A stretch of DNA of 47,034 nucleotides, taken from NCBI GenBank assembly GCA_005793345.1, contig SXSU01000107.1:1-47034 (forward strand). The letters are read 5' to 3'. This DNA comes from Bdellovibrionales bacterium (GTDB taxonomy: Bacteria > Bdellovibrionota > Bdellovibrionia > Bdellovibrionales > Bdellovibrionaceae). The notes beneath the pieces are model-generated. The model did no database searches. It saw only the letters and a program-made list of their open reading frames with translations, and had not been told where the DNA came from. Below, in pieces: positions 7,944 through 15,871 of this stretch. The position numbers were made by a program, and so were the translations under genes. How positions within the stretch are numbered: position 1 is the stretch's first letter; each line of letters starts with the position of its first letter.

Positions 7944-9014
7944 TTGCGAAGTGAAGCTTTTTTGGATTTTCCAGCACATCAGATGAATCTTCCTGGCTTA
8001 ATTGCAGACTCTCTGCCCGACGGCTGGGGATTATTGTTAATGGATAAACTTTTTCGTAAAAATGGAATAGCCTTAGAGCAAGTATCACCTTTAGATCGTC
8101 TTTCATTTATTGGTACTAATGGAATGGGAGCCCTTTGCTTTGAACCTCAATCCTATGAAACACATGAAATTCACGAATTAAAAATACTACAACTTGCCAA
8201 AGAAATTCAAAAAATTATAGTTAATGAAGAATCATCTGCTTCACTCACTCAACTTGCGAGACTTGGCGGATCTCCACAAGGAACTAGGCCTAAAGTTCTT
8301 GTAAATTATGATAGCAAAAGTAAAGAAATATTCACCGAGTTCACTGAAAATTCTGAACCATGGATTATTAAGTTTCAAGCAGAAAAAGAACACCGAGAAG
8401 TTTGTGCCCTTGAAGAGCTTTATGCAAGACTTGCTAAAAAAGCAGGACTCATAATGATGGATACACAGTTTTTTGATTTAGGAAAAAATTTATCTGCTTT
8501 TGGATCAAAAAGATTTGACCGTGAAAAAAATATTCGCATTCCCATTCATTCACTAGCAGGGGTACTGAATGCAAATTTTAGAACTTTAGGTTCAACAAAT
8601 TATACTTCATTTTTGAAATTAACACGTTTTATTACTAACAGTGAACTCGAAGTTTACAAAGCATTTCGCCAATGCATATTCAATGTCGTATTCAATAATA
8701 GAGATGATCATGCAAAAAATTTTTCTTATCGATTAGAAAAAAATCGACAATGGAAATTATCTCCAGCCTTTGATTTAACATTTAATATTGGACCCGGTGG
8801 AGAACACCAAATGGATATCTATGGTGAAGGTAAAAATCCAGAACTTTCTCATGTGATGTCAATGGCAACAGAAGTTGGATTACATAAAAAAAAAGTAATG
8901 AAATTATTGATCAAGTTATCGAGGCCGCCTTGCTCTTTAAGTCAGAGGCAAAAAATCTACCAATCCGTCAATCCACAATTAAATTTATACTTTCAATTAT
9001 TAATAAAAATGTAA
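7944..9014 (+). CDS. HipA-family Ser/Thr kinase toxin, N-terminus disrupted
   Basis: 356 residues from TTG 7944. Family landmarks (numbered from that codon): LIADSLPDGWG at 19-29, DRLSFIGTNGMGAL at 51-64, the loop RLGGSPQGTRPK with Ser110 (the autophosphorylation-type loop), IIKF with the ATP-binding Lys143, the catalytic NNRDDHAKNF with Asp254, and the metal-binding SPAFDLTFN with Asp277. HipA similarity begins earlier: 7878-7943 in the same frame encodes LLFEYSTEAIKQGLELSPLN, the normal N-terminal subdomain. That stretch has no ATG, GTG or TTG start and lies out of frame inside the upstream gene. The first ~22 residues of a usual HipA are also absent. The kinase core is complete, but translation and folding are doubtful. 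Confidence 0.8.
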   Translation: MRSEAFLDFPAHQMNLPGLIADSLPDGWGLLLMDKLFRKNGIALEQVSPLDRLSFIGTNGMGALCFEPQSYETHEIHELKILQLAKEIQKIIVNEESSASLTQLARLGGSPQGTRPKVLVNYDSKSKEIFTEFTENSEPWIIKFQAEKEHREVCALEELYARLAKKAGLIMMDTQFFDLGKNLSAFGSKRFDREKNIRIPIHSLAGVLNANFRTLGSTNYTSFLKLTRFITNSELEVYKAFRQCIFNVVFNNRDDHAKNFSYRLEKNRQWKLSPAFDLTFNIGPGGEHQMDIYGEGKNPELSHVMSMATEVGLHKKKVMKLLIKLSRPPCSLSQRQKIYQSVNPQLNLYFQLLIKM

Positions 9015-9221
9015 ATAGATTAATAAATAAATGATTACGATTATTGTCAGATCATTTTCTCGTTTATTTCCAAAATGTGGCATATTTAATTTTTTACAAA
9101 ACTTTGTGAAAAGTAAAACTCTAATTCTATCTGTAGTTTCATAATCTGATTTTCCCAAATGAACTTGATACATATTGGACACTTAACAATTCTTTTTAGA
9201 TGATAGTCAACTATCAAATTC

Positions 9222-9259
9222 ACGTGAGTAAATGATAATACACTATCATTTACTCACGT
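9222..9259. repeat. 38-bp inverted repeat
   Basis: Perfect 16-bp arms, ACGTGAGTAAATGATA at 9222-9237 and its complement at 9244-9259, with a 6-base loop. It is preceded by a smaller repeat TGATAG/CTATCA. There is no T run beside it, so it need not be a terminator; a protein-binding site or RNA-stabilising stem is equally possible. Confidence 0.7.
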
Positions 9260-9330
9260 AGGATTTAAACAAATAGAAATAAAATAATTTTGTAAAAATA
9301 TTCTGTTTCGGTAATCCACAACTAAATTTA

Positions 9331-9361
9331 AAATCCAAGATATATATAATATCTTGGATTT
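9331..9361. terminator. Terminator downstream of the convergent genes
   Basis: 13-bp perfect arms (AAATCCAAGATAT and its complement), a 5-base loop and a T run on the right. It can serve the rightward hipA transcript; A-rich sequence on the left lets it act on the leftward one's far side too. Confidence 0.65.
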
Positions 9362-9412
9362 TTTAAGTTAAGTAAAAAAAATTACTAAATTGTAAAAGCT
9401 GTATAAATTTAT

Positions 9413-10996
9413 TTAATTACTATTTGGAAATTTAATTCCAAATGTTCGAATATCAATAAAGTCATTGAAAGATTTATTGATCTCACTTAAATTTTGAGTT
9501 CCATTCATTTCGGTATTTGCAAATTCAAGAGCTGCAAGTTTTGCTTTTATTTCTGCCATTTTTACACTTAGAGGTACCATTTTTCTATTAAAAATAATTT
9601 CTTTTTTTTGCCTGTGTTGAGGAGTTAATGAATGAATATTGTTATAGTCATTTTCAATTTCACTATATTCTTTTTTTATTTTTTTTAACTCATCTTTTAA
9701 AGTATTTATTTTAAACTCAGCAGTTGCTAATCGAGCTCGACCTTCAACTTTTGTTCGCTCCTGTGAAGAATATCCAAATCTAAATTCAATATAATCGAAT
9801 CGTTCAAGATTATCATTAAAAGTTAACTCAAGGCACGCTCTAAAAGGTAAGGCTAAAAAAGTGGTAGGATAGAGATACTCAGGATAAATAGCTTTTAAAT
9901 AATTTTTTATATTAATACTGGTTTCACTAAATATTTTCCATTGTTCTTCTGAAACCGAAATATAGTCTATGCCCTCATCAAAGTTTTTTGACTCAAATGG
10001 ATTATTATTTTTACTCATATGTCGAAATTTAAGTTCCATTTTATCTTTATCGTAGTCTACAATCTCACCACAAGTTGCATCTGTAGAGGCATTCACATTA
10101 GTATAATAATTACCAAAACCATACTTTGAATTAATTCTGTTAAAGTTTTCAAAACTCTCAAGATTATCTTCACTACTATCTTGTACAATCTTAGCTCCTT
10201 GGGGTAAGGATAACTGTTCTGGTGTAGTTTTTTGATTTTGATATTTTAAATTTAACTTTTTACTCATTAAATCTTCAAACTCAATATTGGTCATATTATT
10301 AAACTCTGAACTCACAACGTGGGCAAACAGAAGTTGTACATTGTAAGAATTAAGATGTGAAGCAACAGCATAGGCCATCTCATGAAATTTTATTGCCGCT
10401 CTATTTAGAGCGTCCATTTTTTTATATAAAAATTCGTCTTTGAAAAATTGATCAGCACGTCTTTCAATAATTTGCACCATAGCTGTGTGCTTTGGGTCTG
10501 GAAAATTTAATTGCGGGCCAAAATCAGGATTTAACTTTAGATGAGTTCCATCTAATATAGGGGTCCATGCCTCAACAAATTTTTTTGCTTTAATTAACTC
10601 TTCCACAAAAACAGGACTCTTTTTAGAAAGTCGAATTAAAATATTATTCAAAATCTGATTACTTTTAGTCTCCACAGTAATATCCTGTGCTGAAACCTTA
10701 TAATCTAAATATTCTTGATCTAAATGAATTCCTTCTGAAAATGGAAACTCATATTGGGCACGATACACATCCGTTGTAATTACTTTTTCAATTTCTTGTG
10801 ATATTGATAATAGCGCTCCAGCCTCTGTTTTATAATAAGCTACTCCAGAGCCACCAGCACTATCTCTTCCTCCACCAAGTGCTGGTGAAGACATAGAAAC
10901 AAAATAGCTCAGCAAAATTATTGAAGCAGACATTATAGACTTAGAGAATGGTTTTATTTCTCGAATTGTCTTTTTTTGGTTTAAAAATTCTTTCAT
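9413..10996 (-). CDS. Large secreted protein with GGGRDSAGG motif
   Basis: 527 residues. The signal peptide is near residues 19-40 (SIMSASIILLSYFVSMSS, cleavage near PA-LG). The mature protein starts LGGGRDSAGGSGVAYYK, the same kind of glycine-rich opening as the protein at 6462. At ~206 there is a segment AIKFHEMAYAVASH, resembling His-Glu segments I know from Bdellovibrio secreted proteins; function unknown. Residues ~435-500 are strongly charged and probably coiled coil (TLKDELKKIKKEYSEIENDY). AAGGAG lies 8 bases before the ATG. It is divergent from regulator B with 153 bp between the starts, mirroring the regulator A locus. Confidence 0.8.
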   Translation of the reverse strand: MKEFLNQKKTIREIKPFSKSIMSASIILLSYFVSMSSPALGGGRDSAGGSGVAYYKTEAGALLSISQEIEKVITTDVYRAQYEFPFSEGIHLDQEYLDYKVSAQDITVETKSNQILNNILIRLSKKSPVFVEELIKAKKFVEAWTPILDGTHLKLNPDFGPQLNFPDPKHTAMVQIIERRADQFFKDEFLYKKMDALNRAAIKFHEMAYAVASHLNSYNVQLLFAHVVSSEFNNMTNIEFEDLMSKKLNLKYQNQKTTPEQLSLPQGAKIVQDSSEDNLESFENFNRINSKYGFGNYYTNVNASTDATCGEIVDYDKDKMELKFRHMSKNNNPFESKNFDEGIDYISVSEEQWKIFSETSINIKNYLKAIYPEYLYPTTFLALPFRACLELTFNDNLERFDYIEFRFGYSSQERTKVEGRARLATAEFKINTLKDELKKIKKEYSEIENDYNNIHSLTPQHRQKKEIIFNRKMVPLSVKMAEIKAKLAALEFANTEMNGTQNLSEINKSFNDFIDIRTFGIKFPNSN

Positions 10997-11089
10997 ATAT
11001 ACTCCTTGTTATACCTTATTTATTGATGCATCGCAATATAGCGTTTCTTTTCATAGAGTTATAGGAAAGTTTGGTCAATATTCATCATA

Positions 11090-11125
11090 GTAGGTGACAA
11101 TTTGTCATTATTTATGTTAACCTAC
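11090..11125. promoter_or_regulatory. Nested inverted repeats in the divergent promoter
   Basis: GTAGGT at 11090-11095 is matched by ACCTAC at 11120-11125, and inside it TGACAA/TTGTCA (11095-11107) forms a second palindrome. Both lie just upstream of regulator B's start and between two divergent genes, a plausible operator for a dimeric regulator. No footprint evidence. Confidence 0.4.
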
Positions 11126-11149
11126 TGAATATAAGGGAGAAATCTGCTA

Positions 11150-11953
11150 TTGGATATTTTCAATTTTAATGATTATAAAGCATATATTCGTCAACTTATA
11201 CAAAAGATGCCCAATGAAGGCAGGGGACAAGTTCAAAGCTTAGCTCAACACCTTTCCGTACATACAACTTTAATAAGCCATGTGTTCTCTGGACAAAAAG
11301 AATTAAGCCTTGAACACAGTTATGGGCTCTGTGATTATTTTGGATTAACAGAACTTGAGCGAGAATATTTTATGATTCTAGTTAGCCATGCCAGAGCTGG
11401 CACAGTAAACTTAAAAAAATTTTATGAAAAAAAACGTGAAGAACTAAAAAAACAATCACTGACTATATCAAAAAGACTTATCGAGAGAGTCACCTTAAAA
11501 TCAGAAGACCAAGCCTTGTTTTACTCAGATTGGTATTATAGTGCCACACGACTTCTAAGCTCAGTTGAAACATACCAAAACCCAACTGCTCTCTCAGAAA
11601 AATTAAAACTATCCATCGAAAAAATAAATCAAATTTTAGATTTTTTACTCAAAACGGGTTTACTAATTAAAGACAGTGGTCTTTATAAACTTGGACCCAA
11701 CAGAACTCACATCGATGCCTCATCGATTTTTGCCGGTCGCCACCACAAAAATTGGCATCTAAAATCTATGGAAAAATTTGATAATTTAAGTGATGATGAA
11801 TTGGTCTATACATGCCCAGTCTTAATTGAAAAAAAAGACATCCCAAAAATAAAAAAACTTATTCTTGAGTTTTTAGAAAGTACTGACAAAGTATTTGATG
11901 CATCTGGAAGTGAAGAATTATGCTGCCTTAATATCGACTGGGTCAAAATTTAA
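11150..11953 (+). CDS. TIGR02147-family regulator B
   Basis: 267 residues, paralogous along its whole length to the protein at 4976. Shared landmarks: opening FNFNDYKAYIRQLI, the helix-turn-helix-like SLAQHLSVHTTLISHVFSGQ, FYSDWYYSATRLL, the second wing LSEKLKLSIEKINQILDFLL, and closing CCLNIDWVKI. The start is TTG at 11150 (TTG GAT ATT TTC), chosen because AAGGGAG lies ~12 bases upstream and the next residues match the family N-terminus. Cytoplasmic. Divergent from the 527-residue secreted protein, which it may control. Confidence 0.85.
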   Translation: MDIFNFNDYKAYIRQLIQKMPNEGRGQVQSLAQHLSVHTTLISHVFSGQKELSLEHSYGLCDYFGLTELEREYFMILVSHARAGTVNLKKFYEKKREELKKQSLTISKRLIERVTLKSEDQALFYSDWYYSATRLLSSVETYQNPTALSEKLKLSIEKINQILDFLLKTGLLIKDSGLYKLGPNRTHIDASSIFAGRHHKNWHLKSMEKFDNLSDDELVYTCPVLIEKKDIPKIKKLILEFLESTDKVFDASGSEELCCLNIDWVKI

Positions 11954-11976
11954 ATATTTTTAAGTTTTAAATAAAT

Positions 11977-12003
11977 TTAAAGTTTAAATATTTTAAACTT
12001 TAA
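11977..12003. terminator. AT-only hairpin between convergent genes
   Basis: 12-bp perfect arms TTAAAGTTTAAA and complement, loop TAT. It is weak by base composition, but correctly placed between regulator B and the leftward beta-barrel gene. Confidence 0.5.
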
Positions 12004-12033
12004 GCATTAAATTAATGTAAGATTCAGTAAATC

Positions 12034-12720
12034 TTAAAACAATAGACCAAAATTAACATCGAAAAACATACCATTATTGATTTGATTTTTTGTTCCACCG
12101 TAATTTACTGCAAGTTTACCGCCAGTTCCATAACCTAATCCTGTCCTGACAATCACATTACTATGATCACCAATTTTTCGTCCCAAAAATTGGTACCCAG
12201 CAAATAATTGAGATTCAGGCTTGGTAGATTTAACGGACTCTTCCCATTTTACATCTTCAGATAAAAATAATGAGGTGAAGTTTCCTTTACCCGTTGATTT
12301 AACATTAATCCGACCATAATTTCCTGATATGACCCAACCATCATTTGAAAAACCATTTGAGTAGTAACTTAGTTTTATACCCGCTTCAGTGACCTCATGT
12401 TTTGTAGACAAGCGGGCCGAACTATAATCAAGTGGAATTAATTTAAAACTTTTAGCATATATCCCAAATGAAAAGTTTTGAGCAAGGGAATGGTTCAATT
12501 CAGCACCAAATCCTCGTTGAATTAAATTTATTGCATCCAAGCTAAACTGCCAATTTTTTAAAGTTTTCTCATTAGTTTCAACAATATCATTAGCTTTTAT
12601 TTTAACAGATAGATCAGAATTAATATTCTCCTCATTTACAGTTTGTGCATTCAAATTTTTAGTAGCTAAAAATAAAATAAAAATAATAGGTAATAAGTTC
12701 TGATTAAACTTTAAATGCAT
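12034..12720 (-). CDS. Predicted outer-membrane beta-barrel protein
   Basis: 228 residues from ATG 12720. Upstream TTG/ATG codons at 12741/12738 are possible, but AGGGAG lies 9 bases before 12720 and the signal peptide starts there (LLPIIFILFLATKNLNA). The mature part has alternating strands such as NFSFGIYAKSFKL, GWVISGNYGRINV and SNVIVRTGLGYGTGG, and ends FFDVNFGLLF. A terminal Phe after an aromatic pattern is the usual outer-membrane assembly signal. No family name is recognised; a porin-like or structural role is only inferred. It faces the patatin-like gene divergently. Confidence 0.65.
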   Translation of the reverse strand: MHLKFNQNLLPIIFILFLATKNLNAQTVNEENINSDLSVKIKANDIVETNEKTLKNWQFSLDAINLIQRGFGAELNHSLAQNFSFGIYAKSFKLIPLDYSSARLSTKHEVTEAGIKLSYYSNGFSNDGWVISGNYGRINVKSTGKGNFTSLFLSEDVKWEESVKSTKPESQLFAGYQFLGRKIGDHSNVIVRTGLGYGTGGKLAVNYGGTKNQINNGMFFDVNFGLLF

Positions 12721-12741
12721 AATTAAAAACTCCCTCATCAA

Positions 12742-13068
12742 ACTATAGATTGTTGATGGATATTTGACATAATTGTTTAATTTTGGTGATAAAATAAATT
12801 GATAATTGTAAACTTTTTTGTACTAAATTATCATTCGCCGATTTACGGCAATTTATATTGATTATGATTAAATCTGAATGAGTCGTTATTTTCCTGTTTT
12901 CTTGAGATGATTTTTCAATCACCAAATTTATCTGGACTTGAATCATAATCCATGACTTATTGCTTGAGATTCATGATCACTTGAAATTTTTGGCTAAACT
13001 AAGTTGGCTTTTTTTTGTAGATCAATTGTGAAACATATTAATAAATTAAGTTTGGCAGGGTAAATTTG
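12742..13068. other. Divergent intergenic region, no gene seen
   Basis: About 330 bp of AT-rich DNA between the beta-barrel gene and the patatin-like gene. It has a direct repeat TTGGCT...TTGGCT near 12990-13010 followed by a T run. I find no convincing ORF, RNA gene or palindrome here. Confidence 0.4.
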
Positions 13069-14313
13069 ATGAGCATAAAAATTTTAAATTTGATATTTTA
13101 CTCTGTTTTAATCACTAACACATTTTTTCACTACGCAATTGCGAAACCATTTAAACGAGTTTTAGTAATTAGTGGTGGAGGATTAAATCCAGGAACTCCA
13201 CTTGGAATAATTCATGGAGTTGAATCCATGGGTTGGAAGCCAGATCTTATCATTAGCTCCTGTGGTTCTAGTGCGGGTTCATTAATTTATAACAGTAGTA
13301 ATACCCATGAGGAACATCTCAATGTTCTTTATGACAGAGGGATCTATAATTCTTATCACCAAATCAGTTTAACTAACTCATGGTTTTGGGATTTGAGTCG
13401 AATTTTCGGAAGAGCAAATAAAAGAACAATTTATCCGAATATTTTTTCAGATTTAATCTTACATGTTCCTCAAAATCTACCAATGCAAATTCAAAATAGT
13501 GATTTTGCAATTCAACCCAATAGAACTAAATTAATTTTTATTGGCTCTAAATCTCTTTTTACTCCAAATCAAGTGGGAAATGTTAGACCTATAGTTCATC
13601 CAATGTTTCAATCCGTTTTCTTTACAGATTTAGAAACTTCAAAATATTTAAGCGACATCAAAAATAAACCCCACCATGTTTACCCCTACTCTAATGTTGT
13701 GAGTGATAATAAAATTGAAACTCGTTTTAATACAATAGATGCATTTAGAGCTTCTATTGCAGACCCCTATTTATTAAAACCATTTAAATTTGAAAATAAT
13801 TATTATTTTAGCGGAGCTGTAAATTTATTTTCAGTTGATATCGCTCTAGAATTGGGGGATGAAGTTGTAGCAACATATCCAAAAGGATTTTTTAATAAAT
13901 ATGAAAATGCTGCAATTGAAAGTACCTATGGTTTTTATCAAAATGTAAGAATTCTTGAATCGATTCAACACGACGATGTGAAATGGATCGATATGGATGG
14001 TGCAGATGAAAATAGTTTTAATCCACAATTTGGAACAATTGGTTTAAATTTTGATATTCCCAATACACGATACGGGTTCAATTTAATACTTAAAAAGCAA
14101 TATGAGTTTGGTATTAGCCGTGCAAAAGAAGCCTTATCCGTTCCACCATACTCTCAAAACCACCTTCGTAAACCAATTAGCAAAGCCTTACTCCATGACT
14201 ACACCTGCAAAAGTGCGTATGCATGGAAAACTCCTGATTCTGATTATTGCGAAAATGATTTTGAATCAGGTTGCAATAGAAATTCAGCTCGATATTGTTT
14301 TCCATTGAGATAA
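13069..14313 (+). CDS. Secreted patatin-like protein with altered catalytic dyad
   Basis: 414 residues from ATG 13069 (a TTG directly before it is also possible). Signal peptide ~1-25 (ILNLIFYSVLITNTFF, then IA-KP). Patatin landmarks (numbered from the TTG): oxyanion loop SGGGLNPGTPLG at 36-47 and the nucleophile elbow SCGSSAGS with Ser69 in G-S-S-A-G. In the family the dyad Asp sits in a D-G-G/A motif; the equivalent segment here reads YYFSGAVNLFSVD, with Ser249 where Asp is expected. Asp258 is nearby but out of the motif. The C-terminal ~60 residues are cysteine-rich (YTCKSAY, DYCEND, SGCNRNSARYC), suggesting disulphides. Either a phospholipase using another acid or an inactive homologue. 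Confidence 0.75.
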   Translation: MSIKILNLIFYSVLITNTFFHYAIAKPFKRVLVISGGGLNPGTPLGIIHGVESMGWKPDLIISSCGSSAGSLIYNSSNTHEEHLNVLYDRGIYNSYHQISLTNSWFWDLSRIFGRANKRTIYPNIFSDLILHVPQNLPMQIQNSDFAIQPNRTKLIFIGSKSLFTPNQVGNVRPIVHPMFQSVFFTDLETSKYLSDIKNKPHHVYPYSNVVSDNKIETRFNTIDAFRASIADPYLLKPFKFENNYYFSGAVNLFSVDIALELGDEVVATYPKGFFNKYENAAIESTYGFYQNVRILESIQHDDVKWIDMDGADENSFNPQFGTIGLNFDIPNTRYGFNLILKKQYEFGISRAKEALSVPPYSQNHLRKPISKALLHDYTCKSAYAWKTPDSDYCENDFESGCNRNSARYCFPLR

Positions 14314-14439
14314 ATTCTCAAAAAATAGGTACTAATTGTAAAAAATTTAAATTTTTAATATATACTATTTTAATTTTTAATTCGACATTTGATTTTTATT
14401 TCTGCGATACTCTATGCAACTTAATATAGGAGTATGATC

Positions 14440-14913
14440 ATGGCTAAACAAAAAATTGCATTACTTGTATTCTCAATAAATCTTTTATTTCACTTTTCAA
14501 CTCTAGCAACAACTGAAAGAGAACATCAAAACAATGAAGCTACTTTTTTATGTAAAGGTAATAAATATTTGAATAGTAATAAAAATGGCCCTGAGGTTTA
14601 TGTTAAATTCAATTCGAATGAGAAAATAAATCTTATTATCAAAAATGATGAAAACATTATTTTAAACTATTATAATAATTTAGTTTGCTTGAAAGAACTT
14701 GAAAATAATTATTGCAGATACCAATTTACTGATCAATTTACTATCGCACTACCTAAAAATATCTCTAATTTTACTGAAAACCAATTTTATTCTTTTGCAA
14801 AAGAAATCAGTTCGAATAAAGATTTATTAGGCATCGATGGTTGGAGAAATTGGCCCCTTCATCCAGAAAAGTTGATCCGTGTATGGTCAATTTCTTGCCA
14901 AAGGGTTTTATAA
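14440..14913 (+). CDS. Small secreted cysteine-containing protein, unknown
   Basis: 157 residues from ATG 14440. An ATG at 14434 is only one base from AGGAG, so the second is preferred (7-base spacing). Signal peptide IALLVFSINLLFHFSTLA. The mature protein has four cysteines (FLCKG, LVCLKE, NYCRYQ, SCQRVL), an even number compatible with two disulphides. No family recognised. It follows the patatin-like gene on the same strand after ~120 bp and converges on mscL with 7 bp between the stop codons. Confidence 0.6.
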   Translation: MAKQKIALLVFSINLLFHFSTLATTEREHQNNEATFLCKGNKYLNSNKNGPEVYVKFNSNEKINLIIKNDENIILNYYNNLVCLKELENNYCRYQFTDQFTIALPKNISNFTENQFYSFAKEISSNKDLLGIDGWRNWPLHPEKLIRVWSISCQRVL

Positions 14914-14920
14914 AATTAAA

Positions 14921-15367
14921 TTATAATGTAGACGTACAATGTGGACAGCGATTTGCTTTTAAAGGAATCGCTGTGGCACAATGGGGACAATCTTTAGTAT
15001 TTGGAGTTACAATAGCAACGGGCTCTACTTTTTTGAGCTTACTTAATCCTTGAATTAATAAAAATACTGCAAATGCTACAATTAGAAATCCAATTATTGT
15101 ATTCAAGAACATTCCATAATTAACAGTAACTGCACCAGCTTTTTTAGCTTCAGCTAAAGACGAATAAACTGCACCGTCTGCCGAGGACTTTAAAACGAAA
15201 TATAAATTAGAGAAATCAACATTACCAAGTATTAAACCAATGGGAGGCATTATAACATCATCAACTAGAGACTTAACTATTCCACCAAAAGAGGATCCTA
15301 TTATAATACCCACGGCCATATCAACAACATTTCCACGCATTGCGAATTCTTTAAATTCTTTGATCAA
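14921..15367 (-). CDS. mscL: Large-conductance mechanosensitive channel with zinc ribbon
   Basis: 148 residues. The channel opens under membrane tension and releases solutes on osmotic downshock. TM1 is [21 protein letters not shown] with the pore-lining GIIIG; then [10 protein letters not shown]; a periplasmic loop ~52-83; and TM2 [20 protein letters not shown]. After the usual end (~115) comes a tail with two CxxC pairs, [18 protein letters not shown], a small zinc ribbon found in a subset of MscL proteins. The start has AGGAGG ~6 bases upstream. Single gene. Confidence 0.95.
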   Translation of the reverse strand: MIKEFKEFAMRGNVVDMAVGIIIGSSFGGIVKSLVDDVIMPPIGLILGNVDFSNLYFVLKSSADGAVYSSLAEAKKAGAVTVNYGMFLNTIIGFLIVAFAVFLLIQGLSKLKKVEPVAIVTPNTKDCPHCATAIPLKANRCPHCTSTL

Positions 15368-15805
15368 AATATCCTCCTAAACCTTAAAATTAATTTATCT
15401 TTTTGTAGTTTTATTTTTTATGGTTTTTTAATCATAAAATCAAATAGTATTAATTTAAATTATATTATTAAGAATTAGAATCCTAGTGTTTTGTATACTT
15501 TTGATTTTTCAAAACAAATTAATTGTAGAGAGTTTTTAAATTTTCAATTCAAAGTCCAATTTTTTAACTATTGATACACGTCATAATCGTCTAGAAACTA
15601 TACAGTATGAAAATAAATACAAATTTTATTTGTTTAATAAAATAATTAAAAAATAATTTTTGACTTTGTGTTACTATTTCACTTCAACTTTTTCATACTT
15701 GTTAATAAAAAGAATCTATAAAAGTTAAAAAGTATAAACATTGACAAAGTTAGAAATACCTTAAAAAGACTTTTTTTAAAACTCATCTAAGGAGAGTTAT
15801 TGAAA
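15368..15805. other. Long AT-rich intergenic region
   Basis: 438 bp between the mscL start and a rightward leader ORF. It contains the 23-bp repeat at 15431-15453 that recurs at 17074, and a possible promoter with TTGACA near 15741. Otherwise nothing recognised. Confidence 0.5.
15431..15453 (+). repeat. 23-bp direct repeat, copy 1
   Basis: Starts ATCATAAAATCAAATAGTAT and continues TAA, preceded by GTTTTTT. An identical 23-bp block with the same T-rich lead-in is found at 17074-17096. The pair flanks the metalloprotease gene. Confidence 0.8.
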
Positions 15806-15871
15806 ATGACACTATTAAATTTAATGACAAACATGTTAAATTACAACTTAATTTCACAAAATATAAAATGA
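15806..15871 (+). CDS. 21-residue leader ORF coupled to the metalloprotease gene
   Basis: ATG at 15806 with AAGGAG 11 bases upstream, then MTLLNLMTNMLNYN and seven more residues, ending in a TGA that overlaps the next gene's ATG (ATGA at 15868-15871). The metalloprotease start has no Shine-Dalgarno of its own, so ribosomes probably reach it by finishing this short frame. The peptide resembles nothing I know; its role may be only translational coupling. Confidence 0.5.
   Translation: MTLLNLMTNMLNYNLISQNIK

Larger units (their letters stand above)
9015..9412. other. Convergent intergenic region with hairpins, no gene
   Basis: 398 bp between hipA and the leftward secreted-protein gene. It contains a small inverted repeat (9201-9216), a large one (9222-9259) and a terminator (9331-9361). 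I see no coding potential in it. Confidence 0.6.

Noticed and set aside
12743..12946. 67-codon minus-strand ORF upstream of the beta-barrel gene
   Set aside because: No ribosome site, no signal or recognisable motif; AT-rich spacer translation.
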